From contig NZ_VIGH01000009.1 in the NCBI RefSeq assembly GCF_006704125.1, forward strand, positions 62,001 through 126,000: 64,000 bases of DNA, read 5' to 3'. Positions 8,293-17,642 of this stretch are shown piece by piece. Source of the DNA: Rhodococcus spelaei (GTDB lineage: Bacteria; Actinomycetota; Actinomycetes; Mycobacteriales; Mycobacteriaceae). A model generated the notes under the pieces. That model saw only the letters and a list, made by a program, of their open reading frames with translations. It did not search any database and was not told where the DNA came from. The first letter of the stretch is position 1. Every line of letters begins with the position of its first letter. The translations under genes and the position numbers were made by a program.

Positions 8293-9975
8293 TCAACTGA
8301 AAACGTATGTGCCGGGGGAATTTCCGATGACCGGGTATTCCGTGCTTCCCATCGGCGGCGGCGCCTGCAACTCGCCGGCCCGAGGCCCTGCCCATGCGGC
8401 CCAGTCCTCCCACCACGAGACGCTGCGGCGCTGTGCCGAGGTCCGCCAGCTTGTCGAATCCGTCGGCAACGCGGGGGCGGCCAGGTCCTCGGGCGCGCCG
8501 AGCGTCTCGACCCAGCTCTTCTTTCCCGGCGGATTGACGATGCCCGCGATGTGTCCGCCGTTCGAGAGGACGAAGCGCGCCTTGCCGCCGAACAGCAGGG
8601 CACCCGCGTACGACGACTCCCACGGCACGATGTGGTCGTCGATCGCGCCCACGATGTACACGTCACTGTCGACGTCGGACAACGAGATCTGTTGTCCGGC
8701 AATGGTGAACGTGCCCTGCGCCAACTGGTTCTCGCCGTAGAGCGTGCGCAGGTAGGTGCTGTGCATCGAGGCGGGCATCCGGGTCGAGTCCTCGTTCCAC
8801 GCCAGCAGGTCGAATGCCTGAGGCGCCTCGCCCAGCATCCACCGGCTGACCCAGTACCTGAAGATCAGGTCGTTGGCCCGCAGCAGGTCGAAGGTCAGCG
8901 CCATGTCCGCGCCCGGAAGGTAGCCCTGCCTCGCCATCAGGACGTCCGCATTGGCCCGGGTCCCGGGATCGGTGAGCAGGCCGAGGACCCCGGGACTGCT
9001 GTAGTCGAGCAGCGTGTTGGCCAACGTCAACGTGCCCAGCCGGGAATCGTCCGTGCCGGACAGGTAGCCCGCCGCGATCGACGCCATCGCCCCGCCCAGG
9101 CACAGCCCCACGAGGTCGATCTTCGTGGCCCGGGTGATCTCCTCGACGACGTCCATCGCGGCTTTCACTCCGTCGACGAGGTAGTCGTCGAATCCGACCT
9201 CGCGCATCGACTCGTCGGGGTTGCGGTAGGAGATGAGGAACACGGTCCGGCGGTGCTGGAGCGCCCATTCGACGAAGCTGCGGCCCGGGGCGATGTCCAT
9301 GATGTAGTACTTGTTGATCCACGGCGGGCATGCCAGCAGTGGCGTCGCGTGCACTTGATCGGTCTGGGGTGCGTACTGGATCAGCTCGATCAGATCGTTC
9401 CGGAAGACCACCTTGCCGGGGGTGGCGGCCATGTTCTCGCCGAGCGTGAAAGCGCTCTCGTCGATCCGCTGCGGTCGGCCACCGCGCTTGACGATGTCCT
9501 CGACCAGGTACGAGGCGCCCCGGGCCAGGTTCTTGCCGCCCGTCGTGATCGCGCGGGTCAACACCTCCGGGTTGGTGACGGGGTTGTTGGTCGGTGCGGC
9601 GGCATCGAGCAGAAGGTGGGCGAGCTGGCGGGCCTTGGCGGCCTTGAAGGCGTCGTCGGCACCCGCGTCGACCAGGCGATCGACGTACGACCGCGCGCAC
9701 AGGTAGGAGCGGAGCACGGCGAAGTACGCCGGATTCTCCCGCCAGGCGGGGTTGCGGAACCGGACGTCGTCCGGGGCGGGCGGCTCGGTGTCCGCGCCGA
9801 CGGCGACCCGGACGGTGTCGGACGGGATCTGCGCCAGCCCGATCGCGAGCTTGCCGGTGGCGGCCGCGACGGCCGCCGGATTGCGCGCCGCGCTCTTGGC
9901 GACGGAAGCACTCGCGGAGAACCAGCCGACCGGATCGACCTTGGCGGACAGTCGCCGTCTCGTCTGCTCAAGCAC
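8293..9975 (-). CDS. phaC: Polyhydroxyalkanoate synthase, class I-like
   Basis: PHA synthase of 560 residues that polymerises hydroxyacyl-CoA monomers on granule surfaces. The lipase-like box GLCLGG with catalytic Cys292 is intact. The catalytic aspartate lies in VYIVGAIDDHIVPWES and the histidine in SNGGHIAGIVNPP. The conserved WINKYYIMD segment and the N-terminal approximately 200-residue helical region fit class I/II enzymes. GTG start with GGGAGG five bases upstream, overlapping the end of the MaoC gene by 8 bases. The coupling to a hydratase and the adjacent phasin make a complete small PHA locus. Confidence 0.92.
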   Translation of the reverse strand: MLEQTRRRLSAKVDPVGWFSASASVAKSAARNPAAVAAATGKLAIGLAQIPSDTVRVAVGADTEPPAPDDVRFRNPAWRENPAYFAVLRSYLCARSYVDRLVDAGADDAFKAAKARQLAHLLLDAAAPTNNPVTNPEVLTRAITTGGKNLARGASYLVEDIVKRGGRPQRIDESAFTLGENMAATPGKVVFRNDLIELIQYAPQTDQVHATPLLACPPWINKYYIMDIAPGRSFVEWALQHRRTVFLISYRNPDESMREVGFDDYLVDGVKAAMDVVEEITRATKIDLVGLCLGGAMASIAAGYLSGTDDSRLGTLTLANTLLDYSSPGVLGLLTDPGTRANADVLMARQGYLPGADMALTFDLLRANDLIFRYWVSRWMLGEAPQAFDLLAWNEDSTRMPASMHSTYLRTLYGENQLAQGTFTIAGQQISLSDVDSDVYIVGAIDDHIVPWESSYAGALLFGGKARFVLSNGGHIAGIVNPPGKKSWVETLGAPEDLAAPALPTDSTSWRTSAQRRSVSWWEDWAAWAGPRAGELQAPPPMGSTEYPVIGNSPGTYVFS

Positions 9976-10486
9976 GGTTGCCTCCCACGGCGCTCGCGCC
10001 AGTGACGTCCCCGAGGTAGCGCAGGATCATCTGGGCCACGCACACCGGGCGGTCGACGCCCAGTGCGTCGAAGGTGAGGGTCACGGCGAGCTGGTAGCCG
10101 CCCGCGCACGGCTCGACCGCGGTCACCTCGGCGATCGCACCCACGGACGAGTTGACCGGCACGGGGGCAGGGAAGCGGACCTTGTCGAGTCCGTAGTTGA
10201 TCAGCTGAGCGCAGTCGGTCACGTCCAGCAGGTGCGAGAAGAGTTCGACCGCGAGCGACAGGGTGAGATAGCCGTGCGCGATCGGTGCGCCGAACGGGCC
10301 GTCGGCGGCCCGGGCCGGATCGACGTGGATCCACTGGTGGTCATTGGTGGCGTCGGCGAACAGGTTGATCTGTTCCTGCGTGATCAGGACCCTGGACGAC
10401 GTGCCGAGGGTCTTGCCTGCGAGTTCGGGCAGTTCGGCCATGGTGACCGTGCGTGCGGCGTTGCTGCCGGCTGTGGTGGTGGTCAT
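9968..10486 (-). CDS. MaoC-like (R)-specific enoyl-CoA hydratase
   Basis: Single hot-dog-fold hydratase of 172 residues. The hydratase motif region is clear: FADATNDHQWIHVDP..GAPIAHGYLTLS, with the catalytic Asp and His of the (R)-hydratase family. It would supply (R)-3-hydroxyacyl-CoA from fatty-acid oxidation to the PHA synthase, whose start codon it overlaps. A purine-rich GGGGGA precedes the ATG. General acyl-CoA hydratase activity outside PHA synthesis is equally possible from sequence. Confidence 0.85.
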   Translation of the reverse strand: MTTTTAGSNAARTVTMAELPELAGKTLGTSSRVLITQEQINLFADATNDHQWIHVDPARAADGPFGAPIAHGYLTLSLAVELFSHLLDVTDCAQLINYGLDKVRFPAPVPVNSSVGAIAEVTAVEPCAGGYQLAVTLTFDALGVDRPVCVAQMILRYLGDVTGASAVGGNRA

Positions 10487-10852
10487 CCCGTCCCCCTGGA
10501 AACGGATTCGAGCGCAGCTCGAATCTCTGACTGGTTGTCGTTATTTGTGTCGATCAATCGGTGGTCGGATCGCGATCGAATTCGTCGAGTAACTGTTACC
10601 CGCCTTCTCGTGAATGGTTCGACCCGCGTCGATCGGGCGGAGCATATAACGGGGTATTTATCGGTTCTGCGCGCACCCCAGGTGGGCAATGTTTGACATC
10701 TGTCCAGGTCAGCGTGGTGATATGTCCGTTTCGTGTCGCGTGGTGTCCGTAATGCCGAGGTTGCGCGAGTATTCCGGCAATTGCGATTGATGCGCTATCG
10801 GAATTGTTCGGGAAATCTACTTGCGGGTAGAAAATGTCTACTCTCGAGTAAT

Positions 10853-10882
10853 GAATTCACGCTTACTTTGCGGTAAGAATTC
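10853..10882. repeat. Bulged inverted repeat in the maoC-dnaE2 gap
   Basis: CTTAC at 10862-10866 pairs with GTAAG at 10873-10877 around a 6-base loop. The outer GAATT at 10853-10857 pairs with AATTC at 10878-10882, leaving a four-base bulge on the left arm. Two GAATTC words mark the ends. It could be an RNA hairpin or a protein site; function unknown. Confidence 0.35.
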
Positions 10883-11017
10883 GGGTCACACCAATTTGGC
10901 CGATCGAAATGTGGTGGGCGATGAACGGGCCCCGGGTCCGGATTCCGTCTCCGGAGGGCCGTGTCCGTGGCCGGCCGTTCGGCTCGGGTTGACATGGGAG
11001 GCCTCGCAGATGCACTG

Positions 11018-11033
11018 TAGAACACACGTTCGA
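11018..11033. promoter_or_regulatory. LexA (SOS) box upstream of dnaE2
   Basis: TAGAACACACGTTCGA differs at one of twelve defined positions from the actinobacterial LexA box TCGAAC-N4-GTTCGA. It lies 71 bases before the chosen dnaE2 start, and a TTGACA element lies upstream at 10989-10994. DnaE2 is a known SOS-induced gene in mycobacteria, so the site fits its expected control. An ATG that overlaps the box (11033) is an unlikely start for that reason. Confidence 0.8.
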
Positions 11034-11104
11034 TGCGACTTCCCCGCTCGGGCAATCGCCGCCGGCTCCCCGGTGGCGGGTGCGACAGGGAAGGGTGCCG
11101 GGCA

Positions 11105-14100
11105 ATGGGCTGGGGAAACGGGCCACCGACGTGGTCGGAGATGGAGCGGGTGCTCTCGGGGCGGCCCGGGCGGAACCCGCCGGAGGCGATGTATCCCGGC
11201 GACGGGAGCGACAGTCCGGCATGGTCCCGCAAGCGCGGCGAGTATCGCGCGGGACGCGTGGAACCGATCGAGGCTCCGGTCGTTCCTTACGCGGAACTGC
11301 ACGCGCACTCGGCGTTCAGCTTCCTCGACGGTGCGTCCTCGCCCGAGGAGTTGGTCGAGGAGGCCGTCCGGCTCGGCCTCGAGGCGATCGCACTGACCGA
11401 TCACGACGGACTCTACGGGGTGGTCCGGTTCGCGGAGGCCGCCAAGGAGTTGGCCATGCGCACCGTGTTCGGGGCCGAATTGTCCCTCGGTTCAACGGAT
11501 TCGAGGGCGGGGGTGGCCGATCCGGACGGTACCCACCTGTTGGTGTTGGCCCGCGGGCACGAAGGCTACCGCCGGCTGTCCCGGCAGCTCGCGGCCGCGC
11601 ACCTGGCAGGCGGGGAGAAGGGCAAGCCGCGCTACGACCTCGACTCGCTGACCGACGCTGCGGGCGGGCACTGGCAGATCCTCACCGGCTGCCGCAAGGG
11701 TCACGTGCGCGGCGCGCTGTCGACCGGGGGAGTCACGTCCGCGGAGGCCGAGTTGCGCGGTCTCGTCGAACGATTCGGCCCCGACCGGGTCACCGTCGAA
11801 CTCACTCACCACGGGATCGCCGAGGACGACGAACGCAATGCCGCGCTGGCCGACCTCGCGTTCCGCTGCGGACTGCCCGTCGTCGCGACCACCGCCGCGC
11901 ACTTCGCCGATCCGGGGCGGCGACGGCTGGCGATGGCGATGGCGGCTGTCCGGGCCAGGCAGAGCCTGGACGAGGCTGCCGGATGGCTGGCGCCGACCGG
12001 GGGAGCGCACCTGCGCTCGGGTGCGGAAATGTCACGACTGTTCGCCGCGCATCCCACCGCGGTGCCGTCCGCCGCGGACCTCGGCCGCGAGTGCGCCTTC
12101 GACCTGCGGTTGATCGCGCCGCAGTTGCCGCCCTTCGACGTCCCGGACGGGCACACCGAGGACAGTTGGCTGCGCGAGCTCACGATGATCGGCGCGCACC
12201 GCGGCTACGGCACCCCGGAGCAGCGGCCCGACGCCTACCGTCAGATCGAACACGAGCTGGCCATCGTTGCGCAGCTGAGCTTTCCGGGCTACTTCCTGGT
12301 GGTGCACGACATCGTGTCCTTCTGTCGGCGCAACGACATCCTCTGCCAGGGCAGGGGTTCGGCGGCCAACTCGGCGATCTGCTACGCCATCGGCATCACC
12401 AACGTGGACCCGGTCGGCAACAAGTTGCTGTTCGAGCGGTTCCTCTCACCCGAGCGGGACGGTCCGCCCGACATCGACGTGGACATCGAGTCCGACCGAC
12501 GTGAGGAGGCGATCCAGTACGTCTACAACCGGTACGGCCGGGACTATGCCGCGCAGGTCGCGAACGTCATCACCTACCGCGGCAAGATGGCGGTCCGGGA
12601 CATGGCCCGCGCGCTGGGCTACTCGCAGGGACAGCAGGACGCCTGGAGCAAGCAGGTCAGCCGGTGGACCGGCGTCAAGGACGAGACGGGGACGGACATT
12701 CCGCCCGCGGTGCTCGAGCTGGCCGGTGAGATCGAGGGATTCCCACGCCATCTCGGCATCCACTCCGGCGGCATGGTGATCTGCGACCGGCCCATCGCCG
12801 ACGTGTGCCCGGTGGAGTGGGCGCGGATGGAGAACCGCAGCGTCCTGCAGTGGGACAAGGACGACTGTGCTGCGGTGGGCCTGGTCAAGTTCGACCTGCT
12901 CGGGCTCGGCATGCTCTCCGCACTGCACTACATGATCGACCTGGTCGCCGAGCACAAGGGCCTCGAGGTAGACCTGGCGCGGCTGGACCTGGCCGAGGCG
13001 GCGGTCTACGAGATGCTCTGTCGCGCAGACTCGGTCGGGGTGTTCCAGGTGGAGTCCCGCGCCCAGATGGCGACACTGCCACGGCTGAAGCCCCGTACGT
13101 TCTACGACCTGGTGGTCGAGGTCGCGCTGATCCGCCCCGGCCCCATCCAGGGCGGCTCGGTGCACCCGTACATCCGCCGCCGCAACAAGATCGAGCCCGT
13201 CACCTACGACCACCCCGCGCTGGAGAACTCCCTCGAACGCACTCTCGGGGTGCCGCTGTTCCAGGAGCAACTGATGCAGATGGCCGTGGACGTCGCCGGC
13301 TTCTCCGCGGCGGAGGCCGACCAGTTGCGCCGGGCGATGGGATCCAAGCGTTCGCCGGAGCGGATGGAGCGGCTGCGGGGCCGACTCTACGACGGTATGC
13401 GCGAGCTGCACGGCATCACCGGCGACGTCGCGGACCGGATCTACGAGAAGCTGTACGCCTTCGCGAATTTCGGCTTCCCCGAGAGTCATTCGCAGTCCTT
13501 CGCCTCGCTGGTGTTCTACTCGGCGTGGTTCAAGCTGCACCATCCCGCCGCCTTCTGCGCCGGTCTGCTGCGGGCCCAGCCGATGGGGTTCTACTCGCCG
13601 CAGTCGCTGGTCGCGGACGCCCGCAGGCACGGGGTGACCGTGCACGGGCCGGACGTGAACGCGAGCCTGGCCTACGCGAGCCTCGAATGCGGTGGCAGCG
13701 AGGTGCGACTCGGGCTCGGGGAGGTCCGGCACATCGGGGCGGCGCTGGCCGAGAAGATCGTCGCCGCGCGGTGTGCGGGTGGGCGGTTCGCTTCGCTGCT
13801 CGACCTGACCGGCCGGGTGGAGTTGACCACCGCGCAGGCGGAGTCGCTGGCCACCGCGGGCGCACTGGCCTGTTTCGCCGGTTCGCGACGGCAGGCCCTG
13901 TGGGCGGCGGGCGCCGCCGCGGGGGAGCGCCCGGACCGCCTGCCGGGCATGGGGACATCGGTGACCTCACCTACCCTGCCCGGGATGAGTGACGTGGAAC
14001 TGGCCGCGGCCGACGTGTGGGCGACCGGGGTCTCCCCGGACTCGTATCCCACCCAGTTCCTGCGCCCGCAGCTCGACGCGCTCGGGGTGGTCCCGGCGTC

Positions 14101-14398
14101 CGGTCTGCTGGCGGTCCCCGACGGCGACCGGGTGCTCGTCGGTGGAGCGGTGACCCATCGGCAGCGTCCGGCCACCGCCGCCGGTGTCACCTTCATCAAC
14201 CTCGAGGACGAGACGGGAATGGTGAACGTGGTCTGCTCGGTCGGGTTGTGGGCCCGCTACCGCACCCTCGCGCACACCGCACCGGCTCTGCTGGTCCGCG
14301 GGCGGGTACAGAACGCGGAGGGTGCGGTGACGGTGGTCGCGGACCGGTTGCAGCGGATGGACCTGCGGATGGCCGGGAAGTCGAGGGACTTCCGCTGA
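11105..14398 (+). CDS. dnaE2: Error-prone DNA polymerase III alpha subunit DnaE2
   Basis: Replicative-type C-family polymerase used in damage-induced mutagenesis, 1097 residues, the same length as M. tuberculosis DnaE2. The PHP domain is at the N terminus (AELHAHSAFSFLDGASSPEELVEEA), the polymerase core includes QGRGSAANSAICYAIG and the acidic PDIDVDIESDRREE segment, followed by helix-hairpin-helix and OB-fold segments near the C terminus (VTFINLEDETGMVNVV). Start chosen at the ATG of MGWGNGPP, which matches the family N terminus and has AGGGAAGG upstream. It is controlled by the LexA box just upstream. The usual partners imuA'/imuB are not in this window. Confidence 0.95.
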   Translation: MGWGNGPPTWSEMERVLSGRPGRNPPEAMYPGDGSDSPAWSRKRGEYRAGRVEPIEAPVVPYAELHAHSAFSFLDGASSPEELVEEAVRLGLEAIALTDHDGLYGVVRFAEAAKELAMRTVFGAELSLGSTDSRAGVADPDGTHLLVLARGHEGYRRLSRQLAAAHLAGGEKGKPRYDLDSLTDAAGGHWQILTGCRKGHVRGALSTGGVTSAEAELRGLVERFGPDRVTVELTHHGIAEDDERNAALADLAFRCGLPVVATTAAHFADPGRRRLAMAMAAVRARQSLDEAAGWLAPTGGAHLRSGAEMSRLFAAHPTAVPSAADLGRECAFDLRLIAPQLPPFDVPDGHTEDSWLRELTMIGAHRGYGTPEQRPDAYRQIEHELAIVAQLSFPGYFLVVHDIVSFCRRNDILCQGRGSAANSAICYAIGITNVDPVGNKLLFERFLSPERDGPPDIDVDIESDRREEAIQYVYNRYGRDYAAQVANVITYRGKMAVRDMARALGYSQGQQDAWSKQVSRWTGVKDETGTDIPPAVLELAGEIEGFPRHLGIHSGGMVICDRPIADVCPVEWARMENRSVLQWDKDDCAAVGLVKFDLLGLGMLSALHYMIDLVAEHKGLEVDLARLDLAEAAVYEMLCRADSVGVFQVESRAQMATLPRLKPRTFYDLVVEVALIRPGPIQGGSVHPYIRRRNKIEPVTYDHPALENSLERTLGVPLFQEQLMQMAVDVAGFSAAEADQLRRAMGSKRSPERMERLRGRLYDGMRELHGITGDVADRIYEKLYAFANFGFPESHSQSFASLVFYSAWFKLHHPAAFCAGLLRAQPMGFYSPQSLVADARRHGVTVHGPDVNASLAYASLECGGSEVRLGLGEVRHIGAALAEKIVAARCAGGRFASLLDLTGRVELTTAQAESLATAGALACFAGSRRQALWAAGAAAGERPDRLPGMGTSVTSPTLPGMSDVELAAADVWATGVSPDSYPTQFLRPQLDALGVVPASGLLAVPDGDRVLVGGAVTHRQRPATAAGVTFINLEDETGMVNVVCSVGLWARYRTLAHTAPALLVRGRVQNAEGAVTVVADRLQRMDLRMAGKSRDFR

Positions 14399-14473
14399 CA
14401 GTAGGACCGCAACCCCACGGGCGAGGAGTACCGTCGAATCGGCGGGGGACGGTGGGCAGGGAGTGTCGAGTCG

Positions 14474-16813
14474 ATGTTGCCTGGCACCCGCGGTAGATCC
14501 GGGAACCTTCCCCAGGACCTGACCAGTTTCGTCGGTCGCCAGCGCGAGGTGGCCGACATCCGGCGGCTGTTGTCCACGTCTCGGCTGGTGACGCTCACGG
14601 GAATCGGCGGTGTCGGCAAGACTCGGCTCGCGCTTCGGGCAGCAGGGGAGAGCCGGCGGGCGTTCGACGACCGTGTCTGGCTCGTGGCACTGGGGGAACT
14701 CGGGGATCCGATGCTGGTCGCGGACGCGACGGCGGCCGCGCTGGGTCTACGCGAGGTGTCGAGTCGCCCACCACTCGACATGGTCGTCGACTACTGCGCC
14801 GAGCGGGATCTACTGCTTGTGCTCGACGGTTGCGAACACCTGGTCGAGGCGGTCGCGGGGCTGGCCGATGCGTTGCTTCGGGCTTGCCCGGGGGTGCGGA
14901 TCCTGGTCGCCAGCCGCGAACAGCTCGGTATTCCCGGGGAGGTGACCGTGCGGGTGCCGCCGCTCGAGGTGCCGGATCCCGACCGGCTTCCCCCGCCAGG
15001 CGGCATACCCCGGTACCCGGCCATGACCCTGTTCGCCGAGCGCGCGGTCGCGGCGCTGCCCGGGTTCGGCCTCACCGAGGAGAACACGCGGGCCGTCGCC
15101 CGGATCTGCCAGCAGCTGGACGGGCTGCCTTTGCCGATCGAGCTGGCCGCGGCGCGGCTGCGGGCCCTGTCCCCGCAGCAGATCCTGCAGCGGCTCACCG
15201 ACAGGTATCGCCTGTTGACCATCGGTCACCGGGGTGCACCGCCGCGGCAGCAGACGCTGCGGATGTGCATCGACTGGAGTTACGAGCTGTGCACCGACCG
15301 GGAGCGGGAACTGTGGGCACACCTGTCGGTGTTCGCCGGGGGTTTCGAGCTCGACGCGGCGGAAGGAGTGCGCGCCGCGGACCCGGGGCCCGACGACGTC
15401 CTCGACGTGGTGGCCGCCCTGGTGGACAAGTCGATCCTGATTCGTGAGGACCACGGTGAGGTGGTTCGGTATCGGCTGCTCGAGACCCTGCGCGACTACG
15501 GCCTCGAGAAGCTGCGGAGCAGCGGCGAGCTCGACGCGCTGCGCCGGCGACACCGGGACTGGTACGAGCAGCTGGTACAGCGTGCGGAGGCGGAGTGGAT
15601 CGGGCCGCGGCAGGTGCAGTGGATCCGCCGCCTCGACCGGGAACAAGCGAACGTGCGCGACGCGCTGGACTACTGCCTGTCCGATCCGGACGAGGCCGAG
15701 TCCGCCCTGCGGATCGCAGCGGCGATGTACCTGTCCTGGCTCGCCCGCGGGGTGCTCGGGGAGGGCCGGCGCTGGCTGGACCGCGCCCTGGCCTGCCAGA
15801 GCGAGTCGCCGACTGCGGCGCGAGTCGCCGCGCTGTACGCCGGCAGCGTGCTCGCCGTGATGCAGGGAGACGTCCCGGGTGGGACCGCGCTGAGCGCGCA
15901 GGCGCGGACAGCCGCCGCGGCGGTCGGCGGCGAGGAATGGACGGCGCTGGCCAGGTCGGCGAGTGGGTATGTGGCGATATTCGCCGGCGACCTACCCCGC
16001 GCGGTGCTGGATCTCGAGGCTGCGGTGCGCACGTTCGGCGTCACGGGGAACCCGCTGCGACGCGTCGCGAGCCTGCTCGGCCTGGCCCTGGCCAGCGGAT
16101 TGCGGGGCGAGGGCAGGCGGTCGCTGGCCTGCCACGAGGAGATTCTCGCCATCACCGACGGCCGCGGTGAGTCCATGTTCCGGGCCTACTCGCTGTGCAC
16201 CCTTGGGCTCGCAGTGGGGCAGCGGGGCGAATCGGCCCGGGCGACGGCGCTCCTCGAGGAGGGACTCCGGTTGACCCGCATGCTGGACGATCCGCTCACC
16301 TGCGCGACCTGCCTCGAGGCGCTGGCGTGGGTCGCCGCCGAACGGCAGGACTGCGAGCGGGCTGCGGTGCTGATGGGCGCCGCCGACGCCGTGGGGGAGG
16401 AGTCCGGAATCAAGAAGCTGGTCATCCCGGGCCTCGTCGGCTACCAGAAGCGGCGACGCAAGCAGGCGCGCGCCGCGCTCGGTCCGCGCGTCTTCGCCGC
16501 AGCGATGGAGCGCGGCCGCGACCTCGGTCTCGGCGATGCCGTCGCCTACGCGCTCGACGAGTTCGCACCGGCCCAGGCGTCCGAGTCGACATCCGTCCTG
16601 ACGAAACGCGAACGGGAAGTCGCCGACCTGGTGGCGCAGGGCCTGACCAACAGGGAGATCGCGCAGCGGCTCGTGATCGCGCAGCGCACCGCCGAAGGGC
16701 ACGTCGAGCACATCCTCACCAAGCTGGGCTTCGCCACCCGCGCGCAGATCGCGGCGTGGGTCGCCGCGGGGGCATCCGCTCGGGAACCGGACCGAGGGAC
16801 CGGACGCGGGTAG
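14474..16813 (+). CDS. STAND-type LuxR regulator, copy 1
   Basis: Large signalling ATPase-regulator of 779 residues. An NB-ARC/STAND P-loop is at about residues 43-51 (GIGGVGKTR), with the Walker B-like LLLVLDGCEHL near 120. The central and rear part is built of TPR-like helical repeats (residues about 370-680). A LuxR helix-turn-helix ends the protein: LTKREREVADLVAQGLTNREIAQRLVIAQRTAEGHVE. The family integrates an unknown ligand or partner through the repeats and activates transcription. GGGAGTG precedes the ATG. A close paralogue lies 830 bases downstream. Confidence 0.88.
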   Translation: MLPGTRGRSGNLPQDLTSFVGRQREVADIRRLLSTSRLVTLTGIGGVGKTRLALRAAGESRRAFDDRVWLVALGELGDPMLVADATAAALGLREVSSRPPLDMVVDYCAERDLLLVLDGCEHLVEAVAGLADALLRACPGVRILVASREQLGIPGEVTVRVPPLEVPDPDRLPPPGGIPRYPAMTLFAERAVAALPGFGLTEENTRAVARICQQLDGLPLPIELAAARLRALSPQQILQRLTDRYRLLTIGHRGAPPRQQTLRMCIDWSYELCTDRERELWAHLSVFAGGFELDAAEGVRAADPGPDDVLDVVAALVDKSILIREDHGEVVRYRLLETLRDYGLEKLRSSGELDALRRRHRDWYEQLVQRAEAEWIGPRQVQWIRRLDREQANVRDALDYCLSDPDEAESALRIAAAMYLSWLARGVLGEGRRWLDRALACQSESPTAARVAALYAGSVLAVMQGDVPGGTALSAQARTAAAAVGGEEWTALARSASGYVAIFAGDLPRAVLDLEAAVRTFGVTGNPLRRVASLLGLALASGLRGEGRRSLACHEEILAITDGRGESMFRAYSLCTLGLAVGQRGESARATALLEEGLRLTRMLDDPLTCATCLEALAWVAAERQDCERAAVLMGAADAVGEESGIKKLVIPGLVGYQKRRRKQARAALGPRVFAAAMERGRDLGLGDAVAYALDEFAPAQASESTSVLTKREREVADLVAQGLTNREIAQRLVIAQRTAEGHVEHILTKLGFATRAQIAAWVAAGASAREPDRGTGRG

Positions 16814-16909
16814 GCGCGGGCACCAAACAGGTAGTTCTCCCGTGGCCGTGAGCCACACGCGTCGAGGACGCTGGTACCTGCCCAGAACCCCCGACCATCG
16901 AGGTGACCG

Positions 16910-17554
16910 ATGCGTGATTCCATGACGAAGCACCGCCGCGCGGTGATGGACCCGACGGAAACCGGTTGGTCCGGTCTTCACGCTCTGGAGTGGGAGGAGC
17001 GGCTCGTGCACGAGCCGCTGACTGTTCGCGAGGCACTCGAGTGCTGCCGGACACAGCCTGGGGAAGGGGCGGCGTCCCTCCGGATGACGAGCGCACTGTT
17101 CCTTCGCAGGATCATGGGAGGGCTGCCGGGTGCGGGGCTCGACCCTGCCGACGAGAACGAGTGCGGGCGGGCGATCGAGGACCGCGTCACCACACTGTGC
17201 GTCGACGGCGTGCTGGCCGGATACGACGACGACCTCGCGGCCGCGGAGGCACTGGTGGACAAGGCCGGACACGCCGCGGCGCGCCTGGGTGACCCCACCC
17301 TGCTCGCGATCGTGGCCGAGGCCGCCGGATACCTGGCCGTGTTCGACTGTGACATGCGGGGCGCGGCGTACTGCTTCGAGGACTCACTCGACTCGTTCCG
17401 GGTGAGCGGGGGCGTCCCCGAGATCTCGACCCTGCTGGGCTCGGCGTTGGTCCACGGTCTGCTCGGTGACGAAGGGCGGTCCCATTCGCGCCGCGAGGAA
17501 GCTTTCCGTCTTGTTGCCGCGCACGGCGAGACCGGGTACCAGGCGCACGCGTAG
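16910..17554 (+). pseudogene. Orphan TPR fragment of a third LuxR/STAND paralogue
   Basis: This 214-residue frame aligns by eye with the TPR region of both flanking STAND/LuxR proteins. Its TVREALECCRTQPGEGAASLRM corresponds to NVRDALDYC..EAESALRIA in copy 1, and its AGYLAVFDCDMRGAAYCFEDSL corresponds to SGYVAIFAGDLPRAVLDLEAAV. It has no P-loop domain and no helix-turn-helix. It starts with an ATG behind GAGGTG, so it could still be translated as a stand-alone repeat protein. The simplest reading is the middle of a decayed third copy; a retained regulatory partner is the alternative. Confidence 0.6.
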
Positions 17555-17582
17555 TCCGGCCCCGAGGCAAGCGCTACCCTTA

Positions 17583-17631
17583 CTTCGTAATTCGAGTGAT
17601 GTGGCATCGCGGGGGGCCGCGACTTACGAAG
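17583..17631. repeat. 8-bp inverted repeat ahead of LuxR copy 2
   Basis: CTTCGTAA at 17583-17590 is mirrored by TTACGAAG at 17624-17631, with 33 bases between. It ends 11 bases before the start codon of the second LuxR/STAND gene and overlaps its ribosome-binding region (GAAGGGA). It may be a regulator site or an RNA structure that covers the ribosome site. Confidence 0.45.
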
Positions 17632-17642
17632 GGACGTCGGCG

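Larger units (their letters stand above)
10487..11104. other. Gene-free 618-bp region between maoC and dnaE2
   Basis: No convincing coding frame crosses this stretch. Its left two-thirds is much poorer in G+C than the surroundings. It holds a TTGACA at 10693-10698 followed by TGATAT at 10718-10723 (19-base spacing), a bulged hairpin at 10853-10882, and a second TTGACA at 10989-10994 just ahead of the LexA box. It must contain the promoters of the divergent maoC and dnaE2 genes; the rest is unexplained. Confidence 0.5.

Noticed and set aside
16910-17554. Independent new protein family
   Set aside because: Clear by-eye similarity to the TPR region of both neighbouring LuxR/STAND proteins explains it.
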